DNA from: JAVJRN01 sp040218415
GTDB taxonomy: Bacteria > Bacteroidota > Bacteroidia > Cytophagales > Cyclobacteriaceae
Reading direction: 5' to 3'
DNA: 64,000 bases
NCBI GenBank assembly: GCA_040218415.1
Contig: JAVJRN010000049.1
Location: forward strand, 401,780-465,779
Shown here: one piece after another, positions 1 to 7,602 of the stretch
How the letters are laid out: every line of letters begins with the position of its first letter
How positions within the stretch are numbered: position 1 is the first letter of the stretch
Made by a program: the position numbers and the translations under genes
Notes under the pieces: generated by a model
What the model saw: only the letters and a program-made list of their open reading frames with translations
The model's database searches: none
What the model was told of the DNA's origin: nothing

Positions 1-1
1 T

Positions 2-550
2 CAAGCCAAGTATCGTCACAAAATATTTGATGTTTTGACAGAGCTTAGAACTCAGTTTGGAATTCACCTTTTGTCAGGCGATGTAGCAAAGGAGTCTGGT
101 AGATTGGAAAAATATTTTGATCGGCTGGCTTTTCATCAAACACCTGAGAACAAGTTGGAATACATTCGCCAACTCCATTCGAATAGTCTAATGATAGGAG
201 ATGGGCTCAACGATGCTGGTGCCTTGAAAGCCGCCAATGTTGGATTTGGTGTTGCTGAGGATGTGTATCAATTTTCACCAGCTTGTGATGCCGTACTTTC
301 CTCACCGTCTATAGAGAGGTTAGGACAGTTTTTGTTATTTAGCAAAGCCATCAATCGAATAGTGATATTCGCATTTATCATTTCGTTTGCCTATAATATT
401 GTCGGGTTGTCTTTTGCTATGTCAGGGCAATTATCGCCAGTGATAAGTGCCATTCTCATGCCCATCAGTTCGTTGACAGTGGTTGGCATAATAACGATTT
501 TGGCCGAAGTTGCTGGTAGAATTTATTTTAAACAGCAGGTCAAAAGCTGA
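2..550 (+). CDS. ccoI: Copper-transporting P-type ATPase, C-terminal part (cut by window edge)
   Basis: The open frame runs in from before the window, so the start is missing; about 182 residues remain. It shows the end of a P1B-type ATPase P-domain (the GDGLNDAGAL hinge motif near residue 66 of the visible part) followed by two C-terminal membrane segments (VIFAFIISFAYNIVGL and the ISAILMPISSLTVVGI region). This is the classical C-terminus of heavy-metal ATPases. CcoI/FixI is known to bring copper to the cbb3 oxidase, and the next forward genes are ccoS and ccoNO, so CcoI is the best reading. A generic CopA exporter is the alternative, since the N-terminal metal-binding part and the CPC motif are outside the window. 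The stop touches the end of the convergent gene at 551. Confidence 0.85.
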   Translation, partial: QAKYRHKIFDVLTELRTQFGIHLLSGDVAKESGRLEKYFDRLAFHQTPENKLEYIRQLHSNSLMIGDGLNDAGALKAANVGFGVAEDVYQFSPACDAVLSSPSIERLGQFLLFSKAINRIVIFAFIISFAYNIVGLSFAMSGQLSPVISAILMPISSLTVVGIITILAEVAGRIYFKQQVKS

Positions 551-946
551 TTATTCTACAATTTCGTACAACTCCAAGGGTAAATCATCTGGATCATTGA
601 AAAAGGTGAATTTTCTATGCGTATGTGGGTCAACCATGATGGGTTGAGTAGGAATACCGCTTGCCTGAAGATGCTCCACTGCTTGCACTATATCATTTAC
701 CACAAATGCCAGATGTCTTAGACCTGCAGCTTCTGGTTGGGAGATCCGCTTCGGTGGATTGGGAAACGAAAACAGCTCAATAGTATAAAGTCCATTTAAA
801 GAAAGATCCAGTTTCCACGAATCACGCGCTTCTCTGTAAACTTCTTGCATTACCTCAAAACCAAGAATATCCACATAAAATTTTCTTGACACCTGATAGT
901 CGGAGCAGATGATGGCGATGTGATGTACTGATTTAAGATGGAGCAT
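551..946 (-). CDS. VOC-family glyoxalase I-like metalloprotein, YaeR/GloA2 type
   Basis: A 131-residue single-domain vicinal oxygen chelate protein. The sequence follows the YaeR pattern closely: VHHIAIICSDY at the N-terminus, the DILGFEV strand, REARDSWKLDLSLNG, the LRHLAFVV half and the terminal FFNDPDDLPLELYE. The metal ligands expected of the fold are present: His9 (VHH), a Glu in the IELFSF strand, His in LRHLAF and Glu in LELYE. YaeR-like proteins are putative lyases or dioxygenases without a settled substrate. The gene lies between ccoI and ccoS on the opposite strand and has no gap to ccoI, so it is not part of that operon. Annotated start is ATG; MLHLKS is the usual N-terminus of the family. 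Confidence 0.88.
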   Translation of the reverse strand: MLHLKSVHHIAIICSDYQVSRKFYVDILGFEVMQEVYREARDSWKLDLSLNGLYTIELFSFPNPPKRISQPEAAGLRHLAFVVNDIVQAVEHLQASGIPTQPIMVDPHTHRKFTFFNDPDDLPLELYEIVE

Positions 947-1155
947 ATTGATTTTTTTAGCCTACTTGCAAATTTCAGTTTTGTAACTAGAAATCCGGTG
1001 CAATAAGTAACGTTTTTCAGTGGTTTATAGATAGTAATAATTTAGCCTAGTTATTCCAACTTCTCACACAAATCAACAGCGAATTAAAAAATCTTCCTTC
1101 GCATTGGTATTTATTGATATAAATATTCAACTATTTATTTTACCCAAATTGGTTT

Positions 1156-1171
1156 ACTGATATAAATCAGT
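1156..1171. promoter_or_regulatory. FNR/CRP-family-like palindrome upstream of the cbb3 operon
   Basis: ACTGATATAAATCAGT is a perfect 6-bp inverted repeat around a 4-bp spacer. It matches the FNR consensus TTGAT-N4-ATCAA except for one symmetric change in each arm. Its centre is about 70 bp before the ccoS ATG, which leaves room for a promoter with the activator at about -41. A second, imperfect TTGAT-N4-AT half lies at 1114-1124. cbb3 oxidases are commonly induced at low oxygen by FNR-type regulators. That this site is used is an inference. The remainder of the 286-bp intergenic region (947-1232) is AT-rich and shows nothing else recognisable. Confidence 0.6.
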
Positions 1172-1232
1172 TTTTTCACTGAAACCCCTCATAAAGTACG
1201 CACGCTTTAGCCCTTAATCTTGCTAAAGGATT

Positions 1233-1391
1233 ATGGGAGTAATATATATTTTGATCGGATGTAGTTTGTTGTTGGCCTCAAGTTTTCTTGCGGCTTTTAT
1301 CTGGGCATCAAAGTCTGGTCAATATGAAGACGATTACACACCCTCAGTAAGAATCCTTTTTGATGACGAAACAAAACCTAATGATCAATGA
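1233..1391 (+). CDS. ccoS: cbb3 oxidase maturation protein CcoS
   Basis: A 52-residue protein: MGVIYILIGCSLLLASSF begins a single transmembrane helix (about residues 3-25), followed by a short acidic, hydrophilic tail. This is the typical CcoS form (MxVIYxLI... N-terminus, a Trp after the helix, acidic tail). CcoS is known to be needed for assembly of cofactor-containing cbb3 oxidase in the inner membrane. The stop overlaps the ccoNO start (ATGA at 1388-1391), indicating translational coupling. It is too short to be picked up by a 60-codon ORF cutoff but the reading is firm from length, hydropathy and position. Confidence 0.93.
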   Translation: MGVIYILIGCSLLLASSFLAAFIWASKSGQYEDDYTPSVRILFDDETKPNDQ

Positions 1392-3571
1392 CAGAGATCA
1401 CTGAACCACAGATGGAAATGAAGCCTAAACAAGATTTGGGCGTTGATACCTTTTATTATGACAACAGTATAGTTCGAATGTTCCTTATTGCAACTACCAT
1501 TTTTGGTATTATAGGGATGACCGTCGGCTTGCTTGTTGCTTGCCAATTTTTTTGGCCTGAATTAAACTTCGGAATACAATACACCACTTTTGGGCGAATA
1601 AGACCACTCCATACTAATGCGGTGATTTTTGCATTTGTGGGTAATGGAATTTTTTCTGGTGTTTATTATTCATTACAAAGGCTTTGTAAAGCACGGATGT
1701 TCAGTGATTTGCTTAGCAAAATTCACTTTTGGGGATGGCAGTCTATTATACTGGCTGCAGCTATAACCCTGCCGCTTGGTTTTACTTCTGGTAAAGAATA
1801 TGCCGAGTTAGAATGGCCGATAGATATAGCGATTGCTTTGATCTGGGTGGTTTTTGGAATCAACATGATTGGAACTATTCTTAAAAGGAGAGAAAGACAC
1901 TTGTATGTGGCTATCTGGTTTTATATAGCCACTTTCGTTACCGTAGCATTGCTGCATATCGTAAACTCTATGGAGTTGCCTATCAGCTTGTTTAAAAGTT
2001 ATTCAGTATACGCAGGTGTTCAAGATGCTTTGGTGCAATGGTGGTACGGGCACAATGCGGTAGCCTTTTTCTTAACTACGCCTTATTTGGGGTTGATGTA
2101 TTATTTTATTCCAAAAGCATCCAATAGACCCATTTACTCTTACCGGTTATCGATCATTCACTTTTGGGCATTAATATTTATCTATATCTGGGCTGGACCT
2201 CACCACTTATTGTACAATGCGCTACCTGACTGGGCGCAATCTTTAGGCGTGGTTTTCTCCATTATGCTCATTGCTCCGTCTTGGGGTGGTATGCTCAACG
2301 GTCTTTTAACACTTCGTGGTGCTTGGGACAGAGTACGAGAAGATCCAGTGTTGAAATTCATGGTCGTTGCGGTTACTTGTTACGGAATGGCAACTTTTGA
2401 AGGGCCTATGCTTTCATTGAAAAATTTCAATGCTGTAGCTCACTTTACTGACTGGATCGTAGCACATGTTCACGTAGGCGGGTTGGGTTGGAATGGCTTT
2501 ATGACTTTCGCCATGTTGTACTATTTGATTCCTCAGATGTATGGAACCAAACTTTACTCTAAGAAACTAGCCAATGCGCATTTCTGGATTGGTACGATGG
2601 GAATCATATTTTATGCTCTGCCGATGTACTGGGCAGGTTTTGCACAAAGCTTGATGTGGAAGCAGTTTACGCCAGAAGGAACACTTGTATATAGCAACTT
2701 CTTGGAGACTGTGACACAAATATTGCCAATGTATATGCTTAGAGCATTTGGCGGGTTCTTGTATCTGGCTGGTGTATTCGTGATGGTTTACAACCTCATA
2801 AAAACAGCGAATGCCGGCTCTTTCATACCAAATATCAAAGCACAGGCAGCTCCATTAGTTAAAGCTTACAAGCCGGATCCGAGTGAACATTGGCATAGAA
2901 GAATATTTGAATGGAGACCTATTAACCTGATGATTTGGAGTTTGGTAATGGTGATTATTGGTGGAGTAGTGGAGATCATTCCTACTTTCTTGGTAAGTTC
3001 TAATGTACCTACTATAACATCAGTTAAGCCATACACGCCTTTGGAATTACACGGCAGAGATATTTATGTAAGAGAGGGTTGTTATACTTGTCACTCGCAG
3101 ATGATTAGGCCTTTCCGTTCGGAAACCGCTCGATACGGCGAATATGCCAAAGCTGGTGAGTTTGTTTACGATCATCCGTTTCAGTGGGGATCTAAAAGGA
3201 CAGGACCAGATTTGCTCAGAATAGGTAATAAGTATCCAAATAGTTGGCATTATTTCCATATGTTGGAGCCTACTAGTATGTCGCCGGGTTCTATTATGCC
3301 ACCATATCCTTGGTTGTATGAGCAAGAATGGGCCAAAGATATGACACCTAATAAGATCAATGCGATGCAAACTTTGGGAGTGCCATATGCAGAAGGTTTT
3401 GCAGAAGAGTCAGTCGCAGATGCGGAGAATCAAGCACTCTCCATTGTTGTAGACCTAGCTTCACAAGGAATAGAAGTAAAGTCTGATAAGGAAATTATTG
3501 CACTGATTGCATATCTGCAAAGAATGGGTACCGATATTAGTAAAATCGATGGTTTAGCCGCAAAAAACTAA
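1388..3571 (+). CDS. ccoNO: cbb3-type cytochrome c oxidase, fused subunits I and II (CcoNO)
   Basis: A 727-residue fusion. Residues about 25-480 are the 12-helix haem-copper subunit CcoN, with the expected histidines (His75 in RPLHTNA, the WWYGHNAVAFF copper-B region, the GPHHLLY pair, and AHVHVGGLGWN near residue 360). Residues about 515-727 are CcoO, a membrane-anchored monohaem cytochrome with C565-x-x-C568-H569 (CYTCHSQMIRP) and the axial Met supplied further on (GSIMPPYPWL). The enzyme reduces oxygen to water at high affinity, taking electrons through CcoP/CcoO. Fused ccoNO is characteristic of Bacteroidota; most proteobacteria have separate genes. It starts in the ccoS stop and is followed 6 bp later by ccoQ. 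Confidence 0.97.
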   Translation: MTEITEPQMEMKPKQDLGVDTFYYDNSIVRMFLIATTIFGIIGMTVGLLVACQFFWPELNFGIQYTTFGRIRPLHTNAVIFAFVGNGIFSGVYYSLQRLCKARMFSDLLSKIHFWGWQSIILAAAITLPLGFTSGKEYAELEWPIDIAIALIWVVFGINMIGTILKRRERHLYVAIWFYIATFVTVALLHIVNSMELPISLFKSYSVYAGVQDALVQWWYGHNAVAFFLTTPYLGLMYYFIPKASNRPIYSYRLSIIHFWALIFIYIWAGPHHLLYNALPDWAQSLGVVFSIMLIAPSWGGMLNGLLTLRGAWDRVREDPVLKFMVVAVTCYGMATFEGPMLSLKNFNAVAHFTDWIVAHVHVGGLGWNGFMTFAMLYYLIPQMYGTKLYSKKLANAHFWIGTMGIIFYALPMYWAGFAQSLMWKQFTPEGTLVYSNFLETVTQILPMYMLRAFGGFLYLAGVFVMVYNLIKTANAGSFIPNIKAQAAPLVKAYKPDPSEHWHRRIFEWRPINLMIWSLVMVIIGGVVEIIPTFLVSSNVPTITSVKPYTPLELHGRDIYVREGCYTCHSQMIRPFRSETARYGEYAKAGEFVYDHPFQWGSKRTGPDLLRIGNKYPNSWHYFHMLEPTSMSPGSIMPPYPWLYEQEWAKDMTPNKINAMQTLGVPYAEGFAEESVADAENQALSIVVDLASQGIEVKSDKEIIALIAYLQRMGTDISKIDGLAAKN

Positions 3572-3577
3572 AATGTC

Positions 3578-3769
3578 ATGTTGAAATTTATCAAACATCA
3601 TATGGAAACGATCGTGGGAATTGAGATATTTCCACTGATCTCCTTTGTTATATTTTTTGTCTTTTTTATTGGACTGTTTGTGTACGTCCTTAGAGCAAAT
3701 AAGACAGAATTGAACCTACATTCTCAACTTCCACTTGACGCTAAAGAAGAAAGCAATGCACAAATATAA
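3578..3769 (+). CDS. ccoQ: cbb3 oxidase small subunit CcoQ-like
   Basis: A 63-residue protein with one hydrophobic helix (IFPLISFVIFFVFFIGLFVY) and a short polar C-terminus. Size, topology and position between ccoNO and ccoP are those of CcoQ/FixQ, which stabilises the oxidase complex. Sequence conservation in this family is low, so the name rests largely on context. An internal ATG (Met9, METIVGIEIFPL) is a possible alternative start. Its 3' end overlaps the ccoP start by 14 bp. Confidence 0.8.
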   Translation: MLKFIKHHMETIVGIEIFPLISFVIFFVFFIGLFVYVLRANKTELNLHSQLPLDAKEESNAQI

Positions 3770-4679
3770 ATACCTCCTTTTATCAATATTGGGGTTAGTT
3801 CCTCAGTTAGGTTTCTCCCAGCAAAAGGATGCTGGTAGTCTTGAAAGCCTATACTCACAATATCAACTAGAAATAGTCATTGGTACAGCCATATTGGTGG
3901 CATTCGTAGCAGTACTGGCTCTTTTGGTAGCAATGTACGCTTTGCAAGTAATGTCCAAGGTGAACAATCCTTCATTAGAAGAAGAATCATTGATTGCCGT
4001 ACAGCAAGGAGAAGAAGGCGTAGGATTTTGGCGTAGATTCTGGAATCGAATCAACGATTCTGTCCCGCTTGCTCAAGAAAATACAGTCATGACTGACCAT
4101 AGTTATGATGGCATACGAGAGCTGGATAATCGATTACCCCCTTGGTGGTTGTACGGTTTTTATGCAACAATTGTATTTGGCATCATTTATCTAACCAATG
4201 TTTTTATTCTTGATGGCCCTTCGCAAAAAGAAGAGTACGAACAGGAGATGGCTCAGGCCAAAATTGAAGTAGAAACCTACTTAGCATCCCTAGATAATCT
4301 GATTGACGAGTCGAATGTTAGCTTTTCGGAAGATAAGGAAGATCTTATTGCAGGAAAGGAAGTCTTCATCTCAAAATGTGCGGCCTGCCACGGTCAGAAC
4401 GGGGAAGGCGGTATCGGGCCAAACTTTACTGATGAATATTGGATTCATGGTGGAGATGTAGGGTCCATATTCAAAACTGTGAAATATGGAGTTCCTGCAA
4501 AAGGTATGATCGCTTGGAAAGCGCAGCTTAGCCCCAAGCAAATGCAGCAAGTGTCTAGCTATATAGTGACGCTAGAAGGGACTGACCCGCCAAATCAGAA
4601 AGAAGCACAAGGAGAACGGTATGAAAGAGAAGAAGAGGAAACTCAAGATAAAAACAGCATTATAGAAGCTGGAATGTAA
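3756..4679 (+). CDS. ccoP: cbb3 oxidase subunit III, monohaem CcoP
   Basis: Start chosen at ATG 3756, giving an N-terminal signal-like segment (MHKYKYLLLSILGL); a TTG 21 bp upstream is less likely. The 307-residue protein has a second hydrophobic segment near residues 42-68 and the CcoP N-terminal domain helix after PPWWLYGFYATIVFGIIYL. The periplasmic cytochrome c domain carries one CxxCH only (Cys208, Cys211, His212; CAACHGQNGEGG), with a KGMIAW methionine ligand region. Proteobacterial CcoP has two haems, so this is a single-haem form. The C-terminal 35 residues are charged and low in complexity (EREEEETQDK). It overlaps ccoQ upstream and joins ccoG at TAATG. Confidence 0.93.
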   Translation: MHKYKYLLLSILGLVPQLGFSQQKDAGSLESLYSQYQLEIVIGTAILVAFVAVLALLVAMYALQVMSKVNNPSLEEESLIAVQQGEEGVGFWRRFWNRINDSVPLAQENTVMTDHSYDGIRELDNRLPPWWLYGFYATIVFGIIYLTNVFILDGPSQKEEYEQEMAQAKIEVETYLASLDNLIDESNVSFSEDKEDLIAGKEVFISKCAACHGQNGEGGIGPNFTDEYWIHGGDVGSIFKTVKYGVPAKGMIAWKAQLSPKQMQQVSSYIVTLEGTDPPNQKEAQGERYEREEEETQDKNSIIEAGM

Positions 4680-6106
4680 TGTCGACAGAGCTAGAAGAAT
4701 TATATAAAGAAAAGGAAGCAGCGGAAGATTTCCGTGATCATCTTGCTACGGTGGATGAAGATGGTAAGCGCATTTGGGTTTATCCTAAAAAGCCAAAAGG
4801 CAAGTTTACCAACTATCGTATGTTGGTCAGTATCTTACTTTTATTGATTCTTTTCTCTGGCCCATTTATCAAAATAGGAGGAGAGCCGCTCCTTTTATTC
4901 AATATACTCGAAAGGAAATTTGTCATCTTTGGACAAACCTTTTGGCCACAGGACTTTTTTTTAGCTGTGATTGGAATGATTACTACAGTAGTATTTGTCA
5001 TTTTATTTACGGTGGTATATGGTCGCATTTTTTGCGGATGGATTTGTCCGCAGACCATTTTTATGGAATGGGTTTTTCGCCGGGTCGAATACTTCATTGA
5101 AGGAGACTACATGGCACAGAAAAAACTAGATAAGCAGCCTTGGAATCAAGAAAAGATCTTGAAAAAAACCTCCAAGCATCTTGTTTTTCTATTTATCAGC
5201 TTGCTCATCATGCATACATTTTTAGCCTATATCATTGGGGTGGAAGATCTTCAAGCAATGATCTTGGCTGGTCCTAACGAGGCTTTTGGTGGCTTCATTG
5301 CCATGTCCGTTTTTACCGCCTTGTTCTACGGCGTATTCGGCTTCATGAGAGAGCAAGTTTGCACCACAGTCTGTCCTTACGGAAGGTTGCAAGGAGTTTT
5401 GTTGGATAAGCAAAGCATTGTTGTGGCTTATGATCATGTGAGAGGAGAAAACAGATCCAAGTTGCGCAAAGGAGAAGATCGCGAGGAACATGGTTATGGA
5501 GATTGTATTGATTGCAAACAATGTGTATATGTATGTCCTACAGGAATAGATATTAGAAACGGAACGCAGCTTGATTGTGTAAACTGCACAGCTTGTATAG
5601 ATGCGTGTGATTCGATCATGGATCGTATCAATAAGCCACGCGGCTTGGTCAGGTATGCTTCTGAGGAGAACATCGTAGAAAAGAAGCCTTTCGTATTTAC
5701 CGCCCGTACCAAAGCTTACAGTGTGGTTTTGGTAATTCTGCTGGGCGTTTTGAGTACGCTTTTAATGCTGCGCTCAGATGTAGAAACGACCATACTTCGA
5801 ACGCCAGGGATCATGTATCAAAAAATGGACGATGGGCAGTTGTCTAATTTGTACCAAATCAAAATGGTGAATAAGACCAATAACTTACTGAACATCAGGT
5901 TTGAGTTATTGTCACCTAAAGGAAAGATTCAAATGGTAGGTGATCCATTGACGGTGACTGGGCAGAGCTTAGGACAAGGTGCCATGTTTGTGATTATCGA
6001 TCCTAATGACTTAGAAAAAATGAGTAGTGAAATTGAGATTGGTGTGTACAGCGGAGATGAACTACTGGAAACCGTAGATACAAAATTTCTTGGCCCAGCT
6101 AAGTAG
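4679..6106 (+). CDS. ccoG: Cytochrome oxidase accessory protein CcoG (RdxA/FixG), 4Fe-4S ferredoxin type
   Basis: A 475-residue membrane protein with about five helices and cysteine clusters. CGWICPQT lies near residue 119, CTTVCPYGRLQG near 230, and two ferredoxin-type motifs CIDCKQCVYVCPTG and CVNCTACIDACD near 275-310; an Ig-like periplasmic domain (FixG C-terminal) follows the last helix at about 348-365. CcoG is known as a copper(II) reductase that supplies Cu(I) for cbb3 oxidase assembly. Its ATG overlaps the ccoP stop (TAATG). A 63-bp gap separates it from ccoH. Confidence 0.95.
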   Translation: MSTELEELYKEKEAAEDFRDHLATVDEDGKRIWVYPKKPKGKFTNYRMLVSILLLLILFSGPFIKIGGEPLLLFNILERKFVIFGQTFWPQDFFLAVIGMITTVVFVILFTVVYGRIFCGWICPQTIFMEWVFRRVEYFIEGDYMAQKKLDKQPWNQEKILKKTSKHLVFLFISLLIMHTFLAYIIGVEDLQAMILAGPNEAFGGFIAMSVFTALFYGVFGFMREQVCTTVCPYGRLQGVLLDKQSIVVAYDHVRGENRSKLRKGEDREEHGYGDCIDCKQCVYVCPTGIDIRNGTQLDCVNCTACIDACDSIMDRINKPRGLVRYASEENIVEKKPFVFTARTKAYSVVLVILLGVLSTLLMLRSDVETTILRTPGIMYQKMDDGQLSNLYQIKMVNKTNNLLNIRFELLSPKGKIQMVGDPLTVTGQSLGQGAMFVIIDPNDLEKMSSEIEIGVYSGDELLETVDTKFLGPAK

Positions 6107-6169
6107 TTCAATAAAGGGAATCATAAGCTAACCGCTAAAACATATTTCTAGTAACTAAATAATAAGAAA

Positions 6170-6607
6170 ATGAAAATGAATTGGGGAAATAGTGTCGCAT
6201 TAGCATTTATTCTTTTTGCAATATTTATTGTTTCATTTGTTGTGAGAGCTTTCAATGAGGATTTTGACTTAGTATCAGAAACCTACTACAAAGATGAGAT
6301 CAACTATCAGCAGCGCATGAATGATCAGGCCAATTTACTTCGTTCAGGTAGGCAAATTGAGCTTCAGCAAGGCGATAAGAACATTACTTTCTCGTATCCC
6401 AATGAGTTCTTAAGTGCTAAAGGAGAGATACATTTCTTTCATACTTCAAAAACCATCTTTGATAGGAGATTCACTATTGAAACAGGAACGCTCGGTCAGC
6501 AGGTGATCTCAAAAGCAGACATAGTCAAAGGTAATTACACCGTGAAGATGGATTGGAAACACGATGGAAGAACTTATTATCAAGAAGCTGACATCTACAT
6601 CAGATGA
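6170..6607 (+). CDS. ccoH: cbb3 oxidase assembly protein CcoH (FixH)
   Basis: A 145-residue protein starting MKMNWGNSVALAFILFAIFI: one N-terminal membrane anchor, then the EDFDLVSETYYKDEINYQQ stretch that is diagnostic for FixH (the vxxxYYKxelxYQ motif), then a small beta-rich periplasmic domain ending TYYQEADIYIR. FixH/CcoH is required for assembly and stability of cbb3 oxidase. The stop overlaps the next gene's ATG (ATGA, 6604-6607), so the two are probably translated together. Confidence 0.92.
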   Translation: MKMNWGNSVALAFILFAIFIVSFVVRAFNEDFDLVSETYYKDEINYQQRMNDQANLLRSGRQIELQQGDKNITFSYPNEFLSAKGEIHFFHTSKTIFDRRFTIETGTLGQQVISKADIVKGNYTVKMDWKHDGRTYYQEADIYIR

Positions 6608-7281
6608 TTAGCGGCTTTTTTATCGGACTTGTTGGTAGTTTTCATTGCATAGGCATGTGCAGTCCTATCATGATGAGTCTGACCAAGGGAGCTGGGAATT
6701 TGCAAACATTTGCGGTATATCATTTGAGCAGAATCATTATTTATATGCTGTTTGGTGTGTTTATAGGCATGTTGGGCGCAGCATTCAGTATTTTCGCTTA
6801 CCAGCAAACAGCCTCCATTATCGCAGGAGTTTTACTTATCGCCATTTATGGTTTTCCTCGCTGGCGCAATAAGGTGGAAGGTTTCTACTATCGCTCTGCA
6901 TTTTACAATAAGGTCAAAGGCTTTTTCATCCCCTTGTACCAGTCAAAACTGAAATGGTTAGCCGCCGGAATGCTCAATGGCTTGTTGCCTTGTGGGCTCA
7001 TATACTTGGCGCTGGCCGGAGCTATGTTGCAAGGCGGAATATTCCATGGAAGTATGTACATGATGTCATTCGGGCTTGGTACTGTTCCGGCTTTGGCTAC
7101 TCTTTCTTTTTTTAGAGGCAGAATGAATTTTCTCACAAAAAAACTACCCAATGCGACAACTTTCATCTCACTAACCGCAGGCCTCATAATGGTTTTGCGA
7201 GGTGTACTCATTCAAGCTCCCAACCTCAATGAATTAATTACTTCGCAAATAACTAATGCAATCACTTACTGCGGATTTTGA
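6604..7281 (+). CDS. Sulfite exporter TauE/SafE-family (UreH-like) membrane protein
   Basis: A 225-residue integral membrane protein with about six helices. FIGLVGSFHCIGMCSPIMMSL at the N-terminus is the metal- or thiol-like GxxxHCxGMC signature of the DsbD/UreH-like branch; the second half carries the matching NGLLPCGLIYLALAGA. This family is regularly the last gene of Bacteroidota cco operons and is thought to help copper or haem delivery, but the substrate is not established. It is coupled to ccoH. The final 70 bp of the gene, together with downstream spacer, reappear at 12887-13090 (see the duplicated segment). Confidence 0.85.
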   Translation: MISGFFIGLVGSFHCIGMCSPIMMSLTKGAGNLQTFAVYHLSRIIIYMLFGVFIGMLGAAFSIFAYQQTASIIAGVLLIAIYGFPRWRNKVEGFYYRSAFYNKVKGFFIPLYQSKLKWLAAGMLNGLLPCGLIYLALAGAMLQGGIFHGSMYMMSFGLGTVPALATLSFFRGRMNFLTKKLPNATTFISLTAGLIMVLRGVLIQAPNLNELITSQITNAITYCGF

Positions 7282-7560
7282 CCGTTGACTTTTTTCAAAC
7301 AAAAGTCTTATACGTTATTAGTCAAAGTTATTTTGTAGTATTCATTAAGCGGTTAGCGCTACAGCACTTATTCTCCATAGCTTCCTAAAAAATCATCCAT
7401 ATATAACATTGGATTCTATCTGATCTTAGATGCTACAGTGAAATGTCTTCTTTGTTTAAAAGGAGTTTTTTCAATTATTTGAATTTTGGAAGTACATGTT
7501 CTATTTTAACTTTAAAAAAGAGTTTAAGCTTAAGCTCGATTTTATAAGCAAATAAGAACA
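7203..7560. repeat. Duplicated segment, left copy (gene tail, spacer and decayed small ORF)
   Basis: This segment aligns by eye with 12880-13240. It begins in the last 25 codons of the TauE/SafE-like gene and continues through non-coding spacer. The best-conserved core is the 22-base GCGCTACAGC...CTCCATAG stretch at about 7355-7380, preceded by TATTCATTAAGC. From about 7459 it matches the 5' part of the small ORF at 13147, but the ATG is replaced by TCA and frames are broken, so it is a relic. Identity looks about 80-85 percent over the first 200 bp and lower after that. This fills the 321-bp gap before the next gene. Confidence 0.85.
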
Positions 7561-7602
7561 GTAGTAATTTCGATTATTGCTACTCATAACGCTTCTAATC
7601 CT

